Positions 7,601 through 15,980 of a stretch of 64,000 bases of DNA are shown in pieces (the stretch's first letter is position 1; every line of letters starts with the position of its first letter). The notes beneath the pieces were generated by a model. That model searched no databases. It saw only the letters and a list, made by a program, of their open reading frames with translations, and had not been told where the DNA came from. This stretch comes from Solirubrobacter sp963724195. Lineage in GTDB: Bacteria; Actinomycetota; Thermoleophilia; Solirubrobacterales; Solirubrobacteraceae. A program made the translations under genes and the position numbers. Location of the stretch: the NCBI GenBank assembly GCA_963724195.1, contig CAVRTQ010000022.1:1-64000 (forward strand), read 5' to 3'.

Positions 7601-10392
7601 AGCACCGTCAGGTCGCCCTGGACAGGGAGCGCGACGCCGTTGAAGCACCGCTGGCCGCAGGTGGTGTCGTACTGGTCGGAGAAGCCCGGCTGCTGCCAGG
7701 ACACCCCGCCATCGACGGAGTACTCGCGGTGGTAGATCGAGCCGTTGTCGGTACCGACGACGTTGAACGTCGGCGCGGTCACATACCAGCCGTTCTCACC
7801 GTCGGGCGTGGCCGGCACCAAGGTGCCCGCGGCCGTCGGCGGAGTGACGTCCGCGACCCCGTCGCCGACGAACCGCAACGAGTCGAGCGTCACGCCGCCC
7901 GATGACGTCACGTACAGCTTCCCGGTACCGCTCGGCGGGTTGACGATGTTCTGGAGCGAGCTCGTCACCTCGCGCCAGCCGAGGCCCGGGGCCACCATGA
8001 CGTTGGCGAAGGGTTGCGCCGTCGGGCTGTTCCAGCGCAGCGACAGCGTGCCGTTGCCGCTCGCACGCGTGACGACCGAGCTGATGTTCGTGAAGTTCAC
8101 GGGGTCGAACCCGATCCAGTCACCCACATCGAAGGACGTGACCGCGCGCGTCGCCGACGCCGTGACATCGTCGGTGAACTCGACGCCCGACGACGTGTCG
8201 GCGTGCTCGCCCTCCATCACCTTCGGGTTGAGGATCACTCGCTTGGTCCCGGTGGCCGCCGGGACACCGTTGGCGCCGGCGTCCGTGTAGGAGACTTCGA
8301 GGATCATGAAGATGTTCTCGGTCTCGCCGTGGCCGGCGTCGGGCGGGACAGGCGCGCCCACCCGGCAGCCCTGCCCCTGACGGAACGGGTGCTGGTGCGT
8401 GGCGTGGCCGATGGAGATCGTGTACTTCACGCGATCGCAGGCGACGGCGCCCGTGCTCTCGGGATCGAAGATCTCGACGTTGTAGATGACCGCCTTGGCC
8501 CAGTCGAAGAAGCCGCCGTCGACGGGCGTGAGGATGTTGATCTCCGGGGCCGTGTTGCCGACCGTGATCTGGACCGACTGAAGCGCGGACTTCCCGGCGG
8601 CGTCGGTGACCCGCAAACGCGCGTTGTACTGACCGTTGGCCTGGTACGTGTAGGAGGCCTTCGCCGTGGTCGCGTCCCAGGATCCGTTGCCGTCGAAGTC
8701 CCACTCGTACGTCAAAGCCGCGTTCTCAGGGTCAGACGACCCGGTCGCGTCGAACTGGACCGCGAGCGGAGCGGCGCCGCCTGAGCGGCGATCGGTCGCG
8801 ATGACTGCCCGCGGCCGCTTGTTGCCAGGGCTGTAGTCGACGCGCGAAAGCGCCCGGGTCCCGTACTCCAGCACGTAGAGCGACCCGTCGTTGCCGAACT
8901 CCAGGTCCATCGGACCATCCCACAGGGGCGCGTCGAGGGCGCCGAGCTCGGAGTTGGGCAGGAATTGCTCGAGCTTGGTCACCGGGCCGTCGGGCTTGGT
9001 CAGGGTGAACGCCGCGAGGTAGTCCTGCGAATACTCCCCGAAGAACGCTTTGCCGTCCCAGTACGCAGGGAACTTGGTCGACGAGGGATTCGCAGCGTCG
9101 TAGTTGTAGATCGGGCCGGCCATCGGAGCCTGCTCGATGTTGTCGCTCCACCGCTGGAGCTCCGGCCACAGCGGGTTGTCGCAATCCTCCGGTGCGGTCG
9201 TCTTGCAGTTCTTATCGCCGTACCACATGTCGGCAGGGACGACCGGGGGAAGGTCGACCAGGCCGGTGTTGTGGCGCGACGTGTTCTTCGGCGCGTTGCA
9301 GTCGAACCACTCGCGCGAGACGCCGTTCACGAAGTCCCAGTTGTTGTACGGGCGGTTGTTCGCGATGCAGTAGGGCCAGCCCTGGTTGTGCGGGGCGCCA
9401 GACGCGGGCGAGGCGTTCCACTCGACGAGGCCCATCGGGCCGCGGCGGGCGTCGTCGCGGCCTGCGTCCGGGGCGTACTCCCCCCAGACGAGCGTGTTGG
9501 TCGCCTTGTCGATGTTCATGCGGTAGGGATTGCGCAGGCCCATGATGTAGATCTCGGGGCGCGTCTTGGGGCCCGCGGGGAACAGGTTGCCGGCCGGAAC
9601 GGTGTAGGAGCCGTCCGCGGCGACCTTGATGCGCAGGATCTTGCCGCGCAGGTCGTTCGTGTTGCCCGACGCGCGACGAACATCGAATGCGGGATTCACT
9701 CCCGGACTGTCGTTGATCGGTGCATAGCCTTGGGCGTTGCCGGCGCCGGCACTGGTGTTATCGCCGACCGAGAGGAACAGGTTCCCCTGGGCGTCCCAGG
9801 CGATGTCACCGGCGTGGTGCGCGCTACCGCCGCGATTCGTATCGATCTTGATGATCTGCTGCTCGCTCGCCATGTCGAGCGAATTTCCGGTCCACTTGAA
9901 GCGGGAGAGGACGTCGTAGCCCTTCCATTGGTCCCAGTACGCCTCCGTCTGGCCTGCCGGCAGGGTTCCCGGGGCGTTTCCGCCAGGTGTGTCGAGCCGA
10001 GGCGAGTAGTAGACGTAGACCCACTGATTCGTCGCGAAGTCCGGGTCGAGGGCGACGGTGAGCAGTCCCTGCTCGCCAGCCGTGTACACGTTGAATTGAT
10101 TGACGACCTCGGTCACGCCGCTCGCCGGGGTGGTCAGCCTCAGCGCGCCGGCCCGCTGCGTGTGCAGCACGCGGCCGTCCGGAAGCACCGCCATATCGAT
10201 CGGCTCACCAGCAAGACCGGAGGCGAGCGTCAGCTTCTCGTAGTTCGCCCAATCCGTTGCCGGGTCCGACTGGGCGTGTGCGACGTTTGCCGATGTCGCT
10301 GCCAGCGCCAGGACGCTTAGGACCGACAACATCAGCAGCCTTCTTGAAGGGCGCATCCTGCGTAGAACGCGCCGCCCGAACCAATGCTCCAC
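4651..10392 (-). CDS. Giant secreted PQQ-type dehydrogenase-PKD-CBM-Ig-ThuA protein
   Basis: Intact protein of about 1913 residues. A GTG at 10392 is preferred because GAGGAG lies about 9 nt upstream; an ATG at 10356 is the alternative. A signal peptide (RRLLMLSVLSVLALAA to AHA|Q) leads into a sugar-dehydrogenase beta-propeller (to about residue 510), a PKD domain (TYEWDFDGNGSWD, about 530-600), a CBM6-like domain (DWIGFDPVNFTN), Ig-like modules (REYSVDGGVSW, REYSLDGGATW) separated by helical spacers, a ThuA domain (about 1415-1675; VLVFTRTSGFRHNAIPDG, GVHAAGDTLKDWEWYGKMVG, GHNREFF) and a C-terminal helical/beta tail. ThuA links to trehalose or glucoside oxidation in other bacteria. It probably binds and oxidises an extracellular saccharide. 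Confidence 0.9.
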   Translation of the reverse strand: MEHWFGRRVLRRMRPSRRLLMLSVLSVLALAATSANVAHAQSDPATDWANYEKLTLASGLAGEPIDMAVLPDGRVLHTQRAGALRLTTPASGVTEVVNQFNVYTAGEQGLLTVALDPDFATNQWVYVYYSPRLDTPGGNAPGTLPAGQTEAYWDQWKGYDVLSRFKWTGNSLDMASEQQIIKIDTNRGGSAHHAGDIAWDAQGNLFLSVGDNTSAGAGNAQGYAPINDSPGVNPAFDVRRASGNTNDLRGKILRIKVAADGSYTVPAGNLFPAGPKTRPEIYIMGLRNPYRMNIDKATNTLVWGEYAPDAGRDDARRGPMGLVEWNASPASGAPHNQGWPYCIANNRPYNNWDFVNGVSREWFDCNAPKNTSRHNTGLVDLPPVVPADMWYGDKNCKTTAPEDCDNPLWPELQRWSDNIEQAPMAGPIYNYDAANPSSTKFPAYWDGKAFFGEYSQDYLAAFTLTKPDGPVTKLEQFLPNSELGALDAPLWDGPMDLEFGNDGSLYVLEYGTRALSRVDYSPGNKRPRAVIATDRRSGGAAPLAVQFDATGSSDPENAALTYEWDFDGNGSWDATTAKASYTYQANGQYNARLRVTDAAGKSALQSVQITVGNTAPEINILTPVDGGFFDWAKAVIYNVEIFDPESTGAVACDRVKYTISIGHATHQHPFRQGQGCRVGAPVPPDAGHGETENIFMILEVSYTDAGANGVPAATGTKRVILNPKVMEGEHADTSSGVEFTDDVTASATRAVTSFDVGDWIGFDPVNFTNISSVVTRASGNGTLSLRWNSPTAQPFANVMVAPGLGWREVTSSLQNIVNPPSGTGKLYVTSSGGVTLDSLRFVGDGVADVTPPTAAGTLVPATPDGENGWYVTAPTFNVVGTDNGSIYHREYSVDGGVSWQQPGFSDQYDTTCGQRCFNGVALPVQGDLTVLFRVFDTSMNVSNIGSLRVKIDRTAPTVALEGLQDGKIGDSGTIKVMLSDFAPGSGGASIVSAKLDGTAFTGDSVDVSKLSLGTHTIVVEARDIAGNRTTKTETFTVTTSVADITALIDRFASAGRIPADAAAALRTLATRAGGSTGDARITALNELLAAARALTDADARTVLVRDVGQLLGEFDTTAPTVTAALTPGTPTGNNSWYVGPVTLNLTATDAGAIAAREYSLDGGATWLPTNDAGTATITQEGATTVRFRARDTGGNVSPVGTIVVQIDTRPAEVEFNDLVEGRIGNSKVLTPKATDPQPGSGDGSRDGLNNPGVLKLVLDGTEIPRHPIDLSTLSLGTHRLRVTVNDVAGNAAAYTLTFVVTTSFADFDAILDRHVEAGKVTQATATDLEDYLEIAKRAVDQGRPASAARYLRQLAAVVRSDVQDRTVRAALVRDAEGLATQVVDGLPSNAGTGVTSAPVERPQARPVVNPVRQEADPNAAYKVLVFTRTSGFRHNAIPDGIVAVQRLGREHGFNVDVYDPALPAVSLPSTPFTTAENLAQYRAVVFLNTGGSIMNDSERAALQGYIRAGGGYAGVHAAGDTLKDWEWYGKMVGAVFSNHPQGPLSTNPPCEPCFPGVTVTEDHSHPATEHLKTRWSVHDEFHNYRSSARAGSHVLMNLDESTYRTDLNMLTNTRWGNGYRGLMGDHPISWCQNFEGGRVWFQGLGHNREFFYDQDYLRMLVRGIQTAAGVLPANCTSHREVNELITLRLSDGTFSDAVAASLRSSLTAAQTKYMANDPVAAIATLQELRTAANAAISDREKRLAFTAKVNDLIEWMRAIRSGGGVPDEAAPPAEAAGKPSSVADGAAEPTTTGAQTTAANTAASGAEAPKPQTAAALRSVRIVQKGDRVSLQISSTGAGRLAIKARLEARNTRARSVAVKSSRVASSVVLPFKAKAIGDARRAGKARVVATVTLSSGDRKSTRTATLRIPVSR

Positions 10393-10750
10393 TGAGCCAC
10401 TCTCCTCGTTCATGAACCAGCTGGACGAAGCGCTGAGGGCGAGCCTGGAACACCTCACAGGACTGCCGACAGTGCATCTCTGAACGCGACCACGGGGTCC
10501 GTAGCGCGCTCGATCTCAACCCCGAACCCTCGTCGTGGCGGAGGTCCGCGAGCCCGCCAGCCGGATCGGACCAGCCGATGTTTCTTCCATCCCTCTCCTC
10601 CAAGCCCTCTCCAAGGAAACTCGTCCGGCGCTCCTACTTTTAGCAGAGTTTCTTAGATATGGCTACTGCAACAACTATTGACGGCGCACACGTGTAAGCA
10701 GCCACGCAGGAGCGATGAGCTTCCGAGGAGCGACGCGCGCGAGAGCGCGA
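10393..10750 (-). other. 358-bp leader/intergenic region upstream of the giant dehydrogenase
   Basis: No confident gene. An AT-richer patch (about 10640-10685) could hold the minus-strand promoter. GGAGGAGAGGG precedes an ATG at 10590 that opens a 24-codon frame ending at 10516, a possible leader peptide. Just before the gene, CGTCCAGCTGG resembles the start region of the paralogue at 3104 (TGTCCAGTTGG), so the paralogues also share leader sequence. Confidence 0.4.
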
Positions 10751-11957
10751 TCAGCTGCGGACGATGACGGAGCTCACGAGCTCGTCATCGCGAAGCACGG
10801 CGGCGACTGCGCCGAGCACTTCTGACCGGTCCCGGAGTTCGGCGTGGACCACGTCGACCCCCGCGAGGACTGGATGCGCGTAACGCTCAAGGGCGTGACA
10901 GACGCCGTCCAGCAGGCTCTGAGAACGCGAGCCGAGCTCACCCCCGAGCACGAGGCGTGCCGGGTCGAGCGCGTTGACCAGTCCGCCGCACACTCGCCCG
11001 ACGTGGACGCCCGCCTCGAACAACAGCGTCTGCGCGTGCGAATCGCCGGCGTCCGCGAGCTTCAAGAGCCCCGACACAGTCAGACGCTCTCCACGGTCTC
11101 TCGCCCACGCATCGAGCAGGACACCGGACGCAGCGACGGTCGAGAGGCATCCCGTTCGGCCACAAGTACAGCGCGGGCCGTCTTCCACGGCCGTGATGTG
11201 CCCGACCTCGCCTGCGTACCCGCTGTGCCCACGCCGGAGTTGCCCTCCGACGACGAATCCGCCGCCGATCCCGGGGCCGATGCTCACGTAGATCAGGTCA
11301 GCCACGTCGCGGCCGGCACCGAAGTGCAGCTCTCCGACGGCGCCGTAGTTGGCGTCGTTGTCCGGGACCACCGGAAGACCGTCGAGTAGACGGGACAACG
11401 TCTCGCGGACCCGCACGCCTGCCCAGCGCGGCGACGGCGATCGAGCATCGATGGAGCCATCTTCATCCACAGGGCCGGGGATGCCGATCGCCAGCCCGAT
11501 CACGCGTCCCGGCGGGATACCGAGGCCGCTGATCATCGCGCGAACGCGATCGGCGACCGTGCCCAAGATCGTCTCACCGGTCGGAGCCGGGGACAAGTGC
11601 CTCGTCATGCTCTGCGAGCACGGTGCCTCGAAGGTCCGCGACGCCGACCTTCAGGCGCTCGCGGTTGATCGCCACACCGACGGTCGCACCCGAGCCGGGT
11701 ACCAAGGCGACCGCTACCGCCGGCCGGCCGGTGAGGCCATGGCGTGCTCCCGTGTGCTCGCCTTCCTCGACGATGCCCCGCTCCTCGAGTGAGCGGATGA
11801 CGTTGCCGATCGTCGAGCGGGACAAGCCGGTGGCGCTCGCAAGCGCCGCGCGCGTCATCGTCGGGTTCACGCGTAACAGGCCAAAGACCCGCCGTTCGTT
11901 CTGGCGTTTCAGGTCCTTGAGCGAAGAACGCGTCGATTCGGGGCCCGGCGTGTGCAA
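10751..11957 (-). CDS. ROK-family transcriptional regulator (one frameshift)
   Basis: N-terminal winged helix (MTRAALASATGLSRSTIGNV) joined to a ROK sugar-kinase-like domain (IGLAIGIPGPVDEDG, GPGIGGGFVVGG, GYAGEVGHI, zinc motif CTCGRTGCLS). The start is TTG at 11957. The frame breaks near 11595, inside EALVP/LSPAPTGE; removing one base rejoins the halves into about 400 residues, normal for NagC/XylR-type regulators. It is divergent from the permease at 12028 (70-bp gap) and next to the dehydrogenase, so it probably senses a sugar and controls this locus. The break is most likely a sequence error. Confidence 0.85.
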
Positions 11958-12027
11958 GGCCGTAGATCATGGCGTGCAGACAAGGCACCCACGCTCGGAC
12001 CAGACGAAGGGCTAGGCTCGCCAGGCG

Positions 12028-12919
12028 ATGCGACGGACCCGCCGAGCCAACGCGATGGGATGGGTGTTCGCCGCGCCGTTCACGCTGCTGTTCGTCGTCT
12101 TCATGCTGGTGCCGATCATCGCGTCGTTCGCGCTGAGCTTCACCGGGTTCTCACTCGGCAACCTCCAGGACTTCCGGAGCACGCCGTTCGTCGGCCTCGA
12201 CAACTACACGCGGCTGTTCGAAGACGCGCAGTTCCTGAAGTCGCTGCGCAACACGGCGTACTTCGTGGTCGTCGGGGTGCCCGTTCACGATCGCGTTCGG
12301 ACTGGTGCTCGCGGTGATGCTCGATCAGGGCATCGGCAAGCTGCGTGCGGTCTTCCGCGTCGGCCTCTACCTACCCGTGGTCACCAGCATCGTGGCCGTC
12401 GCCGTGATTTGGCGGTACATGCTCGATCCCGATATCGGGATCGTCAACGCGGCCCTCGCCCAGGTGGGCATCGAAGGCCCGGACTGGCTCGGCAATCCGA
12501 ACACGCTCATGCCCTCGATCATCGCGCTCGGCGTCTGGCGCAACACCGGCAACGCGATGGTGATCTTCCTCGCCGCCCTGCAGACCGTGGACTCGCAGCT
12601 CTACCAGGCAGCGAAGGTCGACGGCGCCAAAGGCTGGCACCTGTTTCGCCACGTCACGGTCCCGCTGTTGCGTCCGGCGATCCTGTTCGCCACGGTCGTG
12701 ACGACCATCAGCTACACGCATGTCTTCGAGGAGCCGTTCGTGATGGCCGGCCCGAACGGTGGCACCGACCAGGCGGGCCTCACCACGTCGCTGTTCGTCT
12801 ACCAGCAGGGCTTCCAGGCCTTCGACTTCGGCTATGCCAGCGCGGCGGCGTACACACTCTTCGTCGCCATCGTCGTGTTGACGATCGTTCAGTTCCGGGT
12901 CCTGCGCGTGCGAACCTGA
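12028..12919 (+). CDS. Sugar ABC transporter permease, MalF type (one frameshift)
   Basis: The N-terminus has a first membrane helix (MGWVFAAPFTLLFVVFMLVP) and the FVGLDNYTRLF motif of MalF/UgpA permeases. An extra C near 12283 (GTGCCCGTTC where GTGCCGTTC fits) breaks the frame; the continuation starts FTIAFGLVLAVMLDQ and carries the EAA-like loop QLYQAAKVDGAKGWHLFRHV. About 296 residues in total. It faces the second permease tail to tail with a 31-bp overlap, unusual since the two permeases are normally co-transcribed. Confidence 0.85.
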
Positions 12920-13734
12920 GCCGGCAGGGCGATCGCCGGCACGAAGTAGCGCTGCAGCGCGATGAAGAGCACGATCACCGGTGCGATGAGCACCACGGAG
13001 CCGGCCATCAGCAAGCCGTAATCGGTCGTGTACTCGCCGATGGCGAACGTCGCGAGGGCGACCGGCAGCGTGAACTTCTCCTGGTCGTTGAGGACGACGA
13101 GCGGCCAGAGGAAGTTGTTCCACGTCGACAGGAACTCGAAGACGGCCAGCGCGGCGAGCGCGGGCTTGAGCTGCGGCATGACGATGCGGGAGAAGATGGT
13201 CCACTCCCCCGCTCCATCGATCCGGGCCGCGTTGATCAGGTCATCCGGCACCGATTGCATCGACTGGCGCATCAGGAAGACGCCGAAGGCGCCGGCGAAG
13301 AACGGCACCGTGACCGCGGCGTAGGAGTTGACGAGTCCGAGGTTGCTCATGAGCACGAACAGCGGGATCAGCGTCACGCTGCCAGGCACCATCAACGTGG
13401 CGAGCACCACACCGATGAGTGCGCGGTCCCCGAAGAATCTCAGCTTCCCCAGCGCGTAGCCGGCCATCGAGCAGAACAGCAGGTTGGCGAGCGTCACCAC
13501 GACCGTGATCGCCGTCGAGTTCAAGAAGTAGCGACCGACCTTCTCCTCGGAGAACAGACGAACGAAGTTGTCGAGCGTCCAACGCTCGGGGAGCAGCGTC
13601 GGCGCGACGCGGGTGAGGTCGGCGTTCGTCTTGAACGCGCCGAGCAGCATCCACACGAACGGGCCGATCGACAGCAGCAGACCCAACGTGAGTGCCGGGA
13701 GTACCCACCACGGCGCACGCGCCCGCGTCGTCAT
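12889..13734 (-). CDS. Sugar ABC transporter permease, MalG type
   Basis: Intact 281-residue membrane protein with about six helices, the N-terminal SIGPFVWMLLGAFKT motif and the EAA loop DDLINAARIDGAGEWTIFSRI that docks on the ATPase. Its ATG overlaps the stop of the upstream solute-binding protein as ATGA (13731-13734), so the two are translationally coupled. No ATPase gene is present; such importers often use a shared MsmK/UgpC-type ATPase encoded elsewhere. Confidence 0.92.
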   Translation of the reverse strand: MTTRARAPWWVLPALTLGLLLSIGPFVWMLLGAFKTNADLTRVAPTLLPERWTLDNFVRLFSEEKVGRYFLNSTAITVVVTLANLLFCSMAGYALGKLRFFGDRALIGVVLATLMVPGSVTLIPLFVLMSNLGLVNSYAAVTVPFFAGAFGVFLMRQSMQSVPDDLINAARIDGAGEWTIFSRIVMPQLKPALAALAVFEFLSTWNNFLWPLVVLNDQEKFTLPVALATFAIGEYTTDYGLLMAGSVVLIAPVIVLFIALQRYFVPAIALPAQVRTRRTRN

Positions 13735-14946
13735 CGAGCTCCGACGCTGTTAGCCGCAGCGTCGAGCTGCTCGGCCATCTCGTGACCGTCGCTGTGCGTA
13801 CGCACCAGCGCGTCTAGGCGCACTTCGATCGCCGCAGCGATGGCCGGCCATTGCAGGCACCGCGGGCGGGCGCTTCGCCGTGCGGAGTTGTGTGCGGAAC
13901 ACCCGCGCGTGCGGGTCGTCGGCCAGCGCAGGGAGCGACCACGCGGCGCGGCTGGCCGGAAGCGCGCCGACGGCCGTGTACCAGTCCGCTTGCTGCGCGG
14001 GCTGTGACATCCACTTCACGAACTCCCAGGCCGTCTTGCGGTGGCTGGAACCTTTCGGCACCGTCCAGATCCCGCCACCGAACGTGCTGGCTTCGGTTCG
14101 GCCACGAGGCAGCGGAGCCACCGCCCACCGGCCGTCCATGCGCGGGCCGCCGACTTCGCGGATCCGCCGCATCTGCCAGGCGCCGGAGACGAACATCGGG
14201 TGCGTCCCGCGAACGAACGCCGGCGCAATCTCGAAGCCTTCTCGTACCACGCTCGGTGTGAGGCCCTCGTCCACGAACGACTTGTAGTACGCGCTGCCCG
14301 CGGCTACTTCAGGCGTGTTGAGGTTCACGCGCTGTCCGTCGGTGATGTCGGCTCCGGCCTGGTACAGGAACGGCAGGAAAATGTGCCAGCTGTCCGTCGG
14401 AAGGCTGATGCCGTACTTCGCGCCGCCCTTCGACTGCATCGCCCGGGCGGCCTCCTTGAGCTCGGCCCACGTCGTCGGCGCCGCGGTGACGCCGGCCTTC
14501 TCGGCGATGTCTGTCCGGTAGAACAGCACCCGTGTGTCGAGGAACCACGGAACGCCGTAGGCGGTGCCGTTGACCCGGACCGCGTCGATAGCCGCGGGAA
14601 GGAACTGCCCCTGATCAAAGTCCGCGGGAACTGTCTCCAATGCGTGTGTACGGACCACCGCGGCCATGTACGAGGCACCGACCACGGCAACATCCGGCAC
14701 CTCTCCGCCGGCGATGCCCACAAGCAGCTTGTCGTGCGCCGCCGAAGACGTCACTGATGTGATCCGGACGTTGATACCGGGGTTCTCGCGCGTGAACTGC
14801 GCGGCCATGTCGTCGAGCTTCGAACCTTCGGTGCCCCACGCCAGCACGCGCAGCACGTCGGGTGACTCGTTGCCGGACTGCGTCCCACCACACCCGGCGA
14901 CCGCGAGGAGTCCTAAGACGGCAAGTACAGCTGCGAACCGCGTCAC
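13731..14946 (-). CDS. Extracellular solute-binding lipoprotein, sugar ABC transporter (C-terminal frameshift)
   Basis: Lipobox LLAVAGCGG near residue 19, then a type-1 sugar-binding protein body (LRVLAWGTEGSKLDDMAAQF, VRVNGTAYGVPWFLDTRVLF, GGGIWTVPKGSSHRKTAWEF, YTAVGALPASRAAW). The frame breaks near 13845; removing one G restores AIAAAIEVRLDALV and ends at a stop overlapping the MalG start. It is lipid-anchored outside the membrane and delivers an unknown sugar to the 12028/12889 permeases. Confidence 0.88.
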
Positions 14947-15475
14947 CTGCCCGGCCCCGGACCGCGGCGCTCACACGGTCGCCGCGCAGAACCACCGTTG
15001 GCGACCCCAGCCCACACCTGACTCACATAACGGCCCGCTCCTCTGAGCGAAGTCACCACGCGATCATCGCCGTTCTCGGCCCTGTTGGGCAACTTCGCGG
15101 GTGAAAGCCGGACGGCAACGAGTCCTGAGGCGTCCGCCAGCCCGGCACGAGTCATGATCCGCGTGTGCTGCACCTCTCCAACGACCAGCCACTCGTTCCG
15201 TCGCTTGAGGACGTTGAGCGACGACCGCGGGTCTCCTGGACCAGACTGCTGCACCTCCCAATGATGCCGCAGGGGAGACGGACAACGGGCGGTGTTCGTG
15301 AGACGTTCCCGACCGATGCCCGGGATCGCCAAGACCCTGGCCGAACCTGGCGCGGTCAAGGCGAACTTCGCTGGAAGCGGCCAGCCCGGTCGTCGGCCCG
15401 CAGTTAGGCGGGCCGTGCAGAAACTGTTCCCGGCTGGTCCCCGTCGCGAGCTTCGGACTCTGCCTCAGAAACGGC
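14947..15475. other. Gene-poor region upstream of the sugar transporter
   Basis: Apart from the ROK fragment at 15120-15242 I see no supportable gene in these 529 bases. The binding-protein promoter should lie here, but no clear -35/-10 pair is visible. Confidence 0.4.
15120..15242 (-). pseudogene. ROK regulator N-terminal fragment
   Basis: About 40 codons read GDPRSSLNVLKRRNEW and RIMTRAGLADASGL, which align with the N-terminal winged helix of the ROK regulator at 11957 (TRSSLKDLKRQNERR, MTRAALASATGL). The reading then becomes unrelated. It sits upstream of the binding-protein gene, where a complete ROK gene would be expected, so it is probably the relic of a second regulator lost in a rearrangement. 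Confidence 0.55.
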
Positions 15476-15500
15476 GAAAGGCCCGCGTTGCGGGCCTTTC
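15476..15500 (-). terminator. Intrinsic terminator after tRNA-Pro
   Basis: A perfect 11-bp stem (GAAAGGCCCGC / GCGGGCCTTTC) with a GTT loop lies 6 bp downstream of the tRNA-Pro 3' end on the minus strand. It probably ends the tRNA-Gly/tRNA-Pro transcript. Confidence 0.75.
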
Positions 15501-15506
15501 GTCAAG

Positions 15507-15580
15507 TCGGGGAGACAGGATTTGAACCTGCGGCCGCCCGGCCCCCAGCCGGGTGCGCTACCAGACTGCGCCACTCCCCG
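15507..15580 (-). tRNA. tRNA-Pro (anticodon GGG)
   Basis: 74-nt cloverleaf on the minus strand with acceptor CGGGGAG/CTCCCCG and discriminator A, T-loop TTCAAAT, and anticodon loop CTGGGGG giving anticodon GGG. CCA is not encoded. It lies 20 bp downstream of tRNA-Gly. Confidence 0.93.
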
Positions 15581-15600
15581 TGGTTCGTCGACCCTAGCGA

Positions 15601-15671
15601 AGCGGGCGACGGGAATCGAACCCGCCCTAAGAGCTTGGAAGGCTCCTGTGCAACCACAACACTTCGCCCGC
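15601..15671 (-). tRNA. tRNA-Gly (anticodon TCC)
   Basis: 71-nt cloverleaf on the minus strand with acceptor GCGGGCG/CGCCCGC, T-loop TTCGATT and anticodon loop CTTCCAA giving anticodon TCC. Probably co-transcribed with tRNA-Pro. Confidence 0.93.
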
Positions 15672-15741
15672 GGGACGACTCGGGCGCCATGATACCGCCG
15701 CATCGTGTTGGACGCGGGTCGTTTTGGGGAATCACGTAGTC

Positions 15742-15879
15742 ATGCAGATTCCTGGCGTCCATATCGAGACCCTGCATAACCCCGTTCGGTACACGTACGG
15801 GCAGATCGAGAAGGCTTGTGCGATCGCCCAGATGCTGAACCGGGGGAAGCTGGTGCTCGTCGAGCCGCCGCAGCGCTGA
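15742..15879 (+). CDS. Small conserved-looking protein, 45 residues
   Basis: Short ORF starting MQIPGVHIETLHNP and ending LNRGKLVLVEPPQR. Composition is balanced, with a plausible helix (YGQIEKACAIAQML), unlike the Arg/Ala-rich shadow frames of this genome. It is divergent from tRNA-Gly and isolated from other plus-strand genes. Function unknown. Confidence 0.5.
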   Translation: MQIPGVHIETLHNPVRYTYGQIEKACAIAQMLNRGKLVLVEPPQR

Positions 15880-15980
15880 GCGGACGCCGTCGCCGCCCTC
15901 CGGGGGAGGAGGGGGACGACGACCGGTTGGTCCGGGCAGGGTCTACGGGAGGGCTCATCGACTGATATCGCGGGTTGGGT

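Noticed and set aside
10516..10590. 24-codon leader peptide upstream of the giant dehydrogenase
   Set aside because: It has a strong Shine-Dalgarno, but the composition is uninformative and no attenuator is visible; kept only as a remark in the intergenic entry.
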